DNA of 64,000 nt from Glycomyces amatae (GTDB taxonomy: Bacteria > Actinomycetota > Actinomycetes > Mycobacteriales > Micromonosporaceae). The stretch spans positions 1 to 64,000 of the forward strand of contig NZ_JAJLQZ010000003.1 in assembly GCF_020991375.1 (NCBI RefSeq), in the 5' to 3' direction. How positions within the stretch are numbered: position 1 is the first letter of the stretch; every line of letters begins with the position of its first letter. Made by a program: the position numbers and the translations under genes. Positions 1 to 7,056 of the stretch are shown piece after piece. The notes under the pieces are model-generated. The model was not told where the DNA came from and ran no database searches. It was given only the letters and a program-made list of their open reading frames with translations.

Positions 1-362
1 CCCGCCCGAGCACCCGCCCGACCCCGGCAACCCACCCCGACCCCGGCCTCCACGGCTCCGTCACCGCCCGCCCGAACACCGGACACGATCCGACCCCGCC
101 CCGGCAACCCGCCCAGGGCCGCTCCCCGCTCCTCCATCATTGAGCATTTGGACGCCGACCGCAGACTGACGACCGCCCCTGACCGAGCGGTATCGCCCCT
201 AGATCTGCGCGGGACTCAAGGCCCGTCAGCGAGCGCTCACACCATCGACCACTCGCACCCCACCGTGCGGACGAGTCCCGAATATCCGCCTATATGCTCT
301 CCGGACGCGGTGCAACCCTGCCTTTCTCCGCGTTTCCCTCGCGAAAGGAGCATGTGGACTTC
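1..362. other. G+C-rich non-coding stretch upstream of the symporter
   Basis: No convincing gene is seen on either strand. The stretch is cytosine-rich and carries a 12-bp direct repeat, CCCCGGCAACCC, at 22-33 and 99-110. A TATGCT hexamer at 293-298 could be the -10 element of the following symporter gene, and an AAAGGAG ribosome binding site lies at 344-350. The open frames here are shadows caused by the high G+C content. Confidence 0.5.
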
Positions 363-1898
363 ATGGACTTCCTCGATCCCGTGACGGAGGCCGTCCAGTC
401 CTGGGCGGACGGCCTGAACGAGCAGTACGGGTCCGCCGTGACATCGGCGAGCGAAGCGGTCTGGGGGCCCTTGCTCATCTTCACGCTGTTCGGCGTGGGC
501 CTGATCTTCACGATCCAGCTCAAGGGCGTCCAGCTGCGGCGCCTCGGCTACGCCCTGTGGCTGGCCCTGTTCAAGCGCAAGGAGAACAACGAGTCCGAAG
601 GGGACCTGAGCCACTACCAGGCGCTCTCGGTGGCGCTGGCCGCGACCGTGGGCGTGGGCAACATCGGCGGCGTGGGCGCGGCGATCGCGATCGGCGGCCC
701 CGGCGCGCTGTTCTGGATGTGGGTGACCGGCTTCCTCGGCATGGCCACCAAGTACTCCGAGGCGCTGCTGGGCGTCAAGTACCGGAAGACCAACGCCCGA
801 GGCGAGCAGTCCGGCGGCCCGCAGCGGTACCTCTCGGACGGCATCCCCGGCCCCATCGGCAAGGTGCTGGCGTTCCTGTTCGCGCTGTTCGCCGTGGTCG
901 CGAGCTTCGGCATCGGCAACGCGGTGCAGTCCGGGAACGTCACGAGCGCCATCGACGCCCAGCTGCCCGCCGACTCCTGGTGGACCCCGCAGCTGACCGG
1001 CCTGGTGATCCTCGTGCTCGTGGGCGTGACGATCCTCGGCGGCATCAAGTGGATCGGGCACGTCGCCGCCGCCCTGGTGCCCTTCATGATCATCTTCTAC
1101 GTCGCCGGGGCGCTCACGGTGCTCGCGGTCAACGTCGACGTCCTGGGCACGGCCTTCGCGACGGTCTTCGAGCAGGCCTTCAGCGGCGGCGCGGCCGTGG
1201 GCGGCTTCACCGGCTCGGCGATCATGCTGACCATCCAGATCGGGTTCGCGCGCGGCATCTTCTCGAACGAGTCCGGGCTCGGCACCGGCGGTATCGCGGC
1301 CGCCGCGGCCCGCACCGACCAGCCGGTGCGCCAGGCCCTGGTGTCGATGACGCAGACCTTCATCGACACGATCATCGTGGTGACGCTGACGGGCCTGGTC
1401 ATCGTCACCACCGGCGTGCTCGGCACGATGGACGACGCGGGCGAGCTCGTCACGTCCTCGGCGCTGACGCGCCTGGCCTTCGAGGAGGGGCTGGGCGGCG
1501 CCGGCACCGCCGGGGGCGCGATCGGCGGCTTCATCGTCGCGATCGGCCTGGCGACGTTCGCGTTCTCCACCATCATCGGCTGGTCCTACTACGGCGAGAA
1601 GTGCCTGGAGCGGTACACCGGCCGGGTCCTGATCCTCCCCTACCGGATCGTGTACGTCCTGGTCTCCTACCTGGGCGCGGTCACCAGCCTCGACCTGCTG
1701 TGGGGCCTGTCGGACGTCGCGAACGGCCTCATGGCGCTGCCGAACCTCCTCGGCCTGCTCATGCTGACGCCCGTGGTGTACCGCGAGACCCGCGAGTTCT
1801 TCGCCCGCCCGGACTGGCGGCTGCTGCCGACGAACGCCGTGGAGGGCACGGACGACCCGCCCACCGCGAGCCGCAGGCTCGTGCCCGCCGACGACTAG
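363..1898 (+). CDS. Sodium/alanine symporter (AgcS) family amino-acid carrier
   Basis: The protein has 511 residues and about ten hydrophobic segments. It should import a small amino acid such as alanine or glycine with sodium across the inner membrane. Family marks include the block ATVGVGNIGGVGAAI near residue 95, the GGPGALFWMWVTGF segment after it, and the FARGIFSNESGLGTG block near residue 300, all typical of AgcS/DagA carriers. ATG 363 is chosen because the family starts close to this point; GTG 354 in the same frame is nearer to the AAAGGAG site but leaves only three bases of spacing. A strong hairpin at 1906-1941 follows, so it is probably monocistronic. No substrate-specific neighbour is present, so the actual amino acid is open. 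Confidence 0.88.
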   Translation: MDFLDPVTEAVQSWADGLNEQYGSAVTSASEAVWGPLLIFTLFGVGLIFTIQLKGVQLRRLGYALWLALFKRKENNESEGDLSHYQALSVALAATVGVGNIGGVGAAIAIGGPGALFWMWVTGFLGMATKYSEALLGVKYRKTNARGEQSGGPQRYLSDGIPGPIGKVLAFLFALFAVVASFGIGNAVQSGNVTSAIDAQLPADSWWTPQLTGLVILVLVGVTILGGIKWIGHVAAALVPFMIIFYVAGALTVLAVNVDVLGTAFATVFEQAFSGGAAVGGFTGSAIMLTIQIGFARGIFSNESGLGTGGIAAAAARTDQPVRQALVSMTQTFIDTIIVVTLTGLVIVTTGVLGTMDDAGELVTSSALTRLAFEEGLGGAGTAGGAIGGFIVAIGLATFAFSTIIGWSYYGEKCLERYTGRVLILPYRIVYVLVSYLGAVTSLDLLWGLSDVANGLMALPNLLGLLMLTPVVYRETREFFARPDWRLLPTNAVEGTDDPPTASRRLVPADD

Positions 1899-1905
1899 CG
1901 TCCGC

Positions 1906-1941
1906 CCCGCCGACCGGCGAGTCCCCTCGCCGGTCGGCGGG
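1906..1941 (+). terminator. Intrinsic terminator of the AgcS gene
   Basis: A perfect inverted repeat with 15-bp arms (1906-1920 and 1927-1941) and a GTCCCC loop begins eight bases after the stop codon. There is no T-run, as is usual for terminators in this G+C-rich group. Confidence 0.8.
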
Positions 1942-2035
1942 ACCGATGAGTTCCGCGCCCCGGAGCCGTCATAACGGGAAAGACGTGAAGGAGCCCGGCC
2001 CGGGCGACTGCGTCCCTCCCGAAAGGACGACCGCG

Positions 2036-3463
2036 ATGACCGAGGCGTCGACGCACCCCGGCGGTGCCGCACCGGCCCCCTCCGGAGGGCGCCCCGTCCC
2101 CCCGGACGGCTTCCAGACGTTCCTCCAGGTGCTGGTCAACACCGCGGTCGCCAACGTCACGACCAGCTTCCTGTGGTTCGCGCTGACGTTCTGGATCTAC
2201 GTCGAGACGCGCAACGTGATCGCCACGGGCGTCATCGGCGCCTCGTACATGCTGTTCGTCTCGGTGTTCAGCATGCTCTTCGGGACGCTGGTCGACCGGT
2301 TCCGGAAGAAGGCCGTCATGACCTGGGCGACCCTCGCCGCGCTCGCGGTCTTCGTCCTCGACGCGATGTTCTTCCTCGCCGTGGGCGAGGAGCGGATCGG
2401 GGACCTCTCGCTGCCGTGGTTCTGGATCTTCGCCGTCGTCATGCTGGCCGGGTCGGTGGTGGAGCAGCTGCGGGGCATCGCGCTGTCTACCACCGTGACG
2501 CTCCTGGTGCCCGAGGGCCGCCGCGCCAACGCCAACGGCCTCGTCGGCACCGTCCAGGGCGTCGCGATGCTGGTGACGAGCGTGTTCAGCGGGCTGTCGG
2601 TCGGCTTCCTGGGCATGGGGTGGACGCTCCTGATCGGGATCGCCGCGCTCGCGCTGACGCTCGTCCACCTCGTGCCGCTGCGCCTCCCCGAGGAGCGGCC
2701 CGCCGGCGCCGGGCCGGGGGCCTCCTGGGTGGACGTCCGCGGCGGCTGGCTCGCCGTGCGGGCGGTGCCGGGCCTGCTCGCGCTCATCCTGTTCACCTCG
2801 CTCAACAACCTGTTCGGCGGGGTCGCCATGGCCGTCATGGACCCGTACGGCATCGACATGTTCGGCGTGCAGGGCTGGGGCTTTTGGTTCGCCGTGGCCT
2901 CGACGGGGTTCATCGCCGGGGGCGCGGTCGTCGCGAAGCGGGGCGTCGGGGGGAACCCGATCCGCACGATCCTGCTCGTGGCCGTAGCCCTCGGGGCGGC
3001 GGGCGCGTTCTCGACCGTCCGCGAGTGGGGCTGGCTGTACGTCCTCGGCGTCTGGCTGTTCATGGCGCTGGTCCCGGCGGCCGAGGCCGCCGAGCAGACC
3101 GTCGTCCAGCGCGTCGTGCCCTTCGAGCGGCAGGGCCGGGTGTTCGGGTTCGCGATGACGTTCGAGGCCGCCGCCGCGCCGGTCACCGCCCTGTTCGTCG
3201 CCCCGCTCGCCGAGCTGTGGGTCATCCCGTACATGCGCACCGGCGAAGGGGTGCGGCAGTGGGAGTGGCTGCTGGGCACCGGGGACGCGCGCGGCATCGC
3301 GCTCGTCCTCCTCATCGGGGGCCTGGGCTGCGCGGCGCTCGCGCTCGCCGCCTTCCTGGCGCCGCAGTACCGCCGGCTCAGCGCGCGCTACCAGGCCGCG
3401 GTCGACGAGGTCGCGGCCGAGGAGGCGGCCGAGACCGGGACGCGCGAGAAGGTCCCGGCGTGA
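2036..3463 (+). CDS. MFS transporter
   Basis: A 475-residue protein with about twelve hydrophobic segments. The first half carries the loop FGTLVDRFRKKAVM, which matches the major facilitator motif G-x-x-x-D-R-x-G-R-R/K between helices 2 and 3. It is most like exporters of the EntS/macrolide-efflux branch, which keep the regulator-like segment FERQGRVFGF in the second half. Substrate is unknown and efflux is an inference. ATG 2036 follows a GAAAGGA site with about eight bases of spacing; the frame is open far upstream but that part does not look like protein. A perfect hairpin (3482-3513) ends the gene. Confidence 0.85.
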   Translation: MTEASTHPGGAAPAPSGGRPVPPDGFQTFLQVLVNTAVANVTTSFLWFALTFWIYVETRNVIATGVIGASYMLFVSVFSMLFGTLVDRFRKKAVMTWATLAALAVFVLDAMFFLAVGEERIGDLSLPWFWIFAVVMLAGSVVEQLRGIALSTTVTLLVPEGRRANANGLVGTVQGVAMLVTSVFSGLSVGFLGMGWTLLIGIAALALTLVHLVPLRLPEERPAGAGPGASWVDVRGGWLAVRAVPGLLALILFTSLNNLFGGVAMAVMDPYGIDMFGVQGWGFWFAVASTGFIAGGAVVAKRGVGGNPIRTILLVAVALGAAGAFSTVREWGWLYVLGVWLFMALVPAAEAAEQTVVQRVVPFERQGRVFGFAMTFEAAAAPVTALFVAPLAELWVIPYMRTGEGVRQWEWLLGTGDARGIALVLLIGGLGCAALALAAFLAPQYRRLSARYQAAVDEVAAEEAAETGTREKVPA

Positions 3464-3481
3464 CGGGGGCGGCGTCCGGGC

Positions 3482-3513
3482 CCGCGGATCGGAGCGACCG
3501 GTCCGATCCGCGG
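3482..3513 (+). terminator. Hairpin after the MFS gene
   Basis: A perfect inverted repeat with 12-bp arms (3482-3493, 3502-3513) and an 8-base loop lies 18 bases after the MFS stop. The -10 hexamer of the next gene starts only six bases later, so it separates two transcription units. Confidence 0.75.
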
Positions 3514-3518
3514 GGCCC

Positions 3519-3530
3519 TACGCTGTCGCG
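3519..3530 (+). promoter_or_regulatory. Leaderless -10 element for the sulfotransferase-fold gene
   Basis: TACGCT at 3519-3524 is followed by six bases and then GTG 3531, with no ribosome binding site. This is the spacing expected if transcription begins at the start codon. No clear -35 is visible because a terminator arm occupies that place. Confidence 0.5.
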
Positions 3531-4238
3531 GTGATCGTCTGGCTGTCGTCGTTCCCCCGCTCGGGCAACACCTTCTTCCGCATCGCCCTCCACCGCCTCT
3601 ACCGGGTGCCCACCTACGCGGTCTACGACGTCGACGGGGTGGCCGCGCAGATCGGCCCCGAGCTGATGGGCGCCCGGGACCGGCCGGGGTCGTTCGCGCG
3701 GATGCGCGCCTCGGACGAGGTCCACTTCGTCAAGACCCACCGGCAGCGCACCGATCCGGTCATAGCCGAGGAGGACCGGGCCGTCTGCCTGGTGCGGGAC
3801 GGCCGCGACTGCGTGGTCTCCTGGGCCCGGCTGCGCACCGCGCCGCTCGCGGGCAGGGAGGACTACGGGGAGCGGTTCGCCGCGGAGGCGCGCTCGATCA
3901 TCACCCGCCGGAGCGGCGGCACGGGCGGCTGGGGCCCGAACGTGCTCTCCTGGCACCGGTCGGCCGCCCCGGCGCCCGTATGGGTCCGCTTCGAGGACCT
4001 CGTCGCGGCCCCGGAGGCCGCCGTGGAGGCCGCCGTCGGCGAGATCGCCCCCGGACTGGCCCGGGTCGGCCGCGCCGGGCTGCCCGACTTCGACGAGCTC
4101 CGCGGCCGCGACCCCGGCTTCTTCCGCTCCGGGACGACGGGGGCGCACCGGACCGAGCTCGCCGAGGACCTGCACGAACTGTTCTGGCGGCAGCCGGACA
4201 ACGCCGCCGCCATGCGGCTCCTGGGCTACGCCGCGTGA
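3531..4238 (+). CDS. Sulfotransferase-fold protein
   Basis: A 235-residue protein beginning with the PAPS-binding type loop SSFPRSGNTFFR at residues 6-17, followed by a KTH segment and by CLVRDGRDCVVSWA near residue 85, which corresponds to the second cofactor motif (3'-phosphate-binding R-D-x-R-D). These are the marks of the Sulfotransfer_1 family, which moves sulfate from PAPS to an alcohol or amine. The protein is somewhat short for the family and no acceptor can be guessed. GTG 3531 starts the gene and appears leaderless. It converges on the ABC exporter gene 19 bases downstream. Confidence 0.75.
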   Translation: MIVWLSSFPRSGNTFFRIALHRLYRVPTYAVYDVDGVAAQIGPELMGARDRPGSFARMRASDEVHFVKTHRQRTDPVIAEEDRAVCLVRDGRDCVVSWARLRTAPLAGREDYGERFAAEARSIITRRSGGTGGWGPNVLSWHRSAAPAPVWVRFEDLVAAPEAAVEAAVGEIAPGLARVGRAGLPDFDELRGRDPGFFRSGTTGAHRTELAEDLHELFWRQPDNAAAMRLLGYAA

Positions 4239-4257
4239 CACGGGCCGGCCCGGGCGG

Positions 4258-6225
4258 TCAAGCGTCGTCGGGGGCGCCGGTGTACGCCCGGGACTGGAGC
4301 GCCCACAGCTCCGCGTAGGCCCCGCCCGCGGCCGCGAGGTCGGCGTGGGGGCCCAGTTCGGTGAGCTCGCCGTCCTCCAGGACCGCGATCGCGTCCGCGT
4401 GCACGACGCCCTGGAGGCGGTGGGAGATCAGGACGGTGGCGGCCTTCCCGGCCCGGGCCCGGAGGGTCGCGAACAGGAGGGCCTCGGCGCGGGCGTCGAG
4501 CGCGGCCGAGGGCTCGTCGGCGATGAGCAGTCCGTCTTCGTCGCGGTAGAGCCCGCGGGCCGACGAGAGCCGCTGCCACTGGCCGCCGCTGAGGTCGGTC
4601 CCGGCGCGGAACTGGGTGTCGAGCAGCTGGTCCCAGCCGTGGTCGAACCCTTCGACCATCGCCAGTGCGCCGGCGTCCCGCGCGGCCCGCTCCAGCCGGT
4701 CCCGGTCGGCCGGGGCCGCCGAGCGGCCGAGCCTGACCGAGAGCTCGGCGGTGAAGGGCCAGCGCTGCACCTGCTGGGCGACCACCGACACGTGCGGGCG
4801 CCACCGGTCGGGGTCGACGAGCGCGATGTCGACGCCGTCCCACAGGATCCGGCCGGAGGTGGGCGTGTACAGGCCCGCGAGGAGCTTCGCGAGCGTGGTC
4901 TTCCCGGAGCCGTTCTCGCCCACGAGGGCCACCGTCTCGCCGCGCCGGATGGTGAGCGAGACGCCGGTGAGCGCGTCGGCGTCCTTGCCCGGGTAGCGGA
5001 AGGACACGTCCTGGACCTCGATCAGCTCCGGCACCGGCAGCGCCTCCGCGGGGGCGTCCGCGGGCGCGGCCAGGTGGGGCTGCGCGGCGATCCGCTCGGC
5101 CGCGAGGTCGTCGAACTCGCGCCGGTCGGCGGCGTACAGGCCGTCCTCGTACACCTGGTTCACGGCGACCAGCAGGTTCGCCATCGCCGCCGACCCCTGG
5201 CCGAGGGCGAGGACCGCGGCGGCGGCCGCCGCGAGCGGGACCGCCCCGGCCGCGACCATCCACAGGAGCGCGCCGTAGACGGCGGCGACCGCGATCCCGG
5301 AGGCGGCCTGCCCGACCGCGCGCGTCGCGGTCTGGCTGCGGATCACGGCGAAGTCGGCGCGGGTCTCGGCGTCGACCATCGCCCGGTGCTGGCCGCGCAG
5401 CCACGTCCCGGCCTGGTGGTAGCGGAGGTCGTCGGCGGTCCAGCGGTTGTCCATCAGCCACTCGACCATCCACAGGCGACGGCGGCGCGACACCCGGGAC
5501 CGGTTCGAGACGTACATGAGCCGGGCCGAGCGCACCGCCGCCCAGCCGGTCGGCAGGGCCGCCGCGAACAGCAGCGGGATCAGGACCGGTTCGATGACCG
5601 CGAGCGCCACGGCGACCGCGGCGACGGTGACCGCGCCGGTCACCAGGTCGACGCAGTTGCCGACGAGGTCGACGACGGCGCGCGAGCCGCGGTCCTTGGC
5701 CGCTTCGAGGCGGTCGGCGAACACGTCGTCGTCGAACGCCGATCGCGGCACGCCGGTGACGAGGCGGAAGAACTCGCGCTGGGTCCGGTTGAGCACCAGC
5801 GGGTTCAGGCGCTGCTGCGCGTACCCGGCCCCGATGCCCAGGGCCGCCCGGGCGGCCGTCGCGCCGGCCAGGAGCGCGAGCGCCGGGAGCGCGCCGACGA
5901 CGCGGTCCCAGGTGGGCGCGGCCGAGAACAGCGCCACCGTCACGTCGGAGACCGCCAGGAGCGCGGTCGTGGTGGCGACCCCGGCGACGACGTTGAGCGC
6001 CAGCGCCGCCACGGTCAGGCCGGGCGCGGCCGCCCACGCGGTGCGCAGCGCCTGCGCCATGAGGCCGGGCAGGCGGCGCGCCATCCGCCAGAAGGAGGCG
6101 TTCTCGGCCTCCTCGGCGTGCGCGTACCAGGCGATGTCCTCCAGTTCGGGCAGGGCCTCGTCGCGCTCGTCGGCCGTCTCGGTCCGCCGCTGCCGCGGTA
6201 TCCTCGGCCATCGCCACTGCCGCAT
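4258..6225 (-). CDS. ABC exporter half-transporter (membrane domain fused to ATPase)
   Basis: A 655-residue protein with a six-helix membrane domain in about residues 45-340 and a C-terminal ATPase domain. Visible motifs are Walker A GENGSGKTT near residue 440, signature LSGGQWQRLSSARG near 545, Walker B LLIADEPSAALD near 563 and the switch histidine in LISHRL. It should work as a dimer to export a lipid, drug or peptide. ATG 6225 is preferred to the longer frame because GGAGG lies four bases before it. The hydrophilic N-terminal 40 residues are unusual. An RDD gene lies upstream on the same strand, 200 bases away. Confidence 0.85.
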   Translation of the reverse strand: MRQWRWPRIPRQRRTETADERDEALPELEDIAWYAHAEEAENASFWRMARRLPGLMAQALRTAWAAAPGLTVAALALNVVAGVATTTALLAVSDVTVALFSAAPTWDRVVGALPALALLAGATAARAALGIGAGYAQQRLNPLVLNRTQREFFRLVTGVPRSAFDDDVFADRLEAAKDRGSRAVVDLVGNCVDLVTGAVTVAAVAVALAVIEPVLIPLLFAAALPTGWAAVRSARLMYVSNRSRVSRRRRLWMVEWLMDNRWTADDLRYHQAGTWLRGQHRAMVDAETRADFAVIRSQTATRAVGQAASGIAVAAVYGALLWMVAAGAVPLAAAAAAVLALGQGSAAMANLLVAVNQVYEDGLYAADRREFDDLAAERIAAQPHLAAPADAPAEALPVPELIEVQDVSFRYPGKDADALTGVSLTIRRGETVALVGENGSGKTTLAKLLAGLYTPTSGRILWDGVDIALVDPDRWRPHVSVVAQQVQRWPFTAELSVRLGRSAAPADRDRLERAARDAGALAMVEGFDHGWDQLLDTQFRAGTDLSGGQWQRLSSARGLYRDEDGLLIADEPSAALDARAEALLFATLRARAGKAATVLISHRLQGVVHADAIAVLEDGELTELGPHADLAAAGGAYAELWALQSRAYTGAPDDA

Positions 6226-6315
6226 GCGTCCTCCCGAACGTCGACGCTCCAAAGTGCCCGGCAGGCATCATCGCAGGAGCGGCCGACAGGACGGGGTCCC
6301 GGACGGGCGCGGCGC

Positions 6316-6333
6316 CTGTCGGAAACGCGACAG
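6316..6333. repeat. Small inverted repeat between the RDD and ABC exporter genes
   Basis: CTGTCG-GAAACG-CGACAG is a perfect 6-bp dyad in the 202-base gap between two minus-strand genes. It may be a weak terminator of the RDD gene or an operator for the exporter. Nothing else is seen in the gap. Confidence 0.3.
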
Positions 6334-6427
6334 ATCCTCGTGGAGGTGCCCGGTCCGCCGGGCCGAGGTCGCCCGGGTCCGCATGCGCGTCGGGCGCGCT
6401 CCGCCGCGAGGGAGCCCCGGTCCGCGG

Positions 6428-6904
6428 TCAGCGGGGCGTCAGCAGGTGGCCTTCGGCGTGGAGGCGGCGGGTCCGGGCGATGTCGATGCTGCCGCGCTTG
6501 AGCGTCCCGTCCGCGTAGCCGCCGCCGACGACGATCGCGATGATCAGCAGCGGCAGCAGGACCGTGCGGACGAGCATGGCCCACGGGCCCTTGGCGCCGA
6601 GGCGCCCGCCGTCGCGGAGGCGCACGAGCCGCGTGCCGGTGACCACGGCCCCGAGCGCGCGGCCGTTGGTGTAGCACAGGCCGTAGAGCAGGGGCACGGC
6701 GAACGGCAGCGTGACCAGCCCGATCCCGATGAGCGTGTTGCCGAGGTCCAGCGCCAGGTCGAGGGCCGCCAGGACCACGACGCCGGCGGCGACCCCGAGC
6801 GCGAAGACGACGAAGTCGATGAGCCAGGTGAAGAACATGGCCCAGTCCCCCGCCGGGACGTAGCGGGTGCCGTCGGAGAACGCCTTGACCTTCGCTGCTG
6901 CCAT
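6428..6904 (-). CDS. RDD family membrane protein
   Basis: A 158-residue protein. Three hydrophobic stretches (about residues 20-60 as two helices, and 110-130) surround the loop TNGRALGAVVTGTRLVRL. The name-giving Arg-Asp-Asp pattern is poorly kept: the first helix has WLIDFVV and the arginine of the motif is absent. RDD proteins are inner membrane proteins of uncertain function, sometimes linked to ion exchange. ATG 6904 is chosen over the longer frame because a TAGGGT hexamer lies seven bases upstream and the longer N-terminus is low-complexity. It sits downstream of one STAND regulator gene on the same strand. Confidence 0.65.
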   Translation of the reverse strand: MAAAKVKAFSDGTRYVPAGDWAMFFTWLIDFVVFALGVAAGVVVLAALDLALDLGNTLIGIGLVTLPFAVPLLYGLCYTNGRALGAVVTGTRLVRLRDGGRLGAKGPWAMLVRTVLLPLLIIAIVVGGGYADGTLKRGSIDIARTRRLHAEGHLLTPR

Positions 6905-6917
6905 GGGGAGAACCCTA
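6905..6917 (-). promoter_or_regulatory. Leaderless -10 element for the RDD gene
   Basis: On the minus strand TAGGGT (6917-6912) is followed by seven bases and then ATG 6904. No ribosome binding site is present. Confidence 0.45.
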
Positions 6918-7022
6918 GCGTTCCCCTGCGGAGGGGCTCCTTCCTCGCCGCCGGTCCCGGCCGCGGTCGCGTCTCGGACGGGCTGCTCACGGACGCGCGC
7001 CGGCGCGCGGTCGGGATTTCCT

Positions 7023-7047
7023 GCCGGTTTCCCGCCGGTCTCCCGCC
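7023..7047 (+). repeat. 11-bp iterated element, copy 1
   Basis: Two 11-bp units, GCCGGTTTCCC and GCCGGTCTCCC, stand head to tail and end with a further GCC. The element starts ten bases beyond the stop codon of the first STAND regulator gene and 118 bases upstream of the RDD gene. Related copies occur at 11065-11089 and 13647-13671. Confidence 0.5.
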
Positions 7048-7056
7048 TGCGGCCCG

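Noticed and set aside
354-362. GTG 354 as the symporter start
   Set aside because: Spacing of three bases from the ribosome binding site is too short; it remains a possible alternative.
557-2035. N-terminal 493-residue extension of the MFS frame
   Set aside because: The extension lies over the symporter gene in another frame and is Arg-rich. The MFS protein begins at ATG 2036 behind a good ribosome binding site.
237-2072. Long minus-strand frame of 611 residues across the symporter gene
   Set aside because: Composition is Arg/Asp/Gly-rich with no fold-like pattern; it mirrors the codon bias of the AgcS gene on the other strand.
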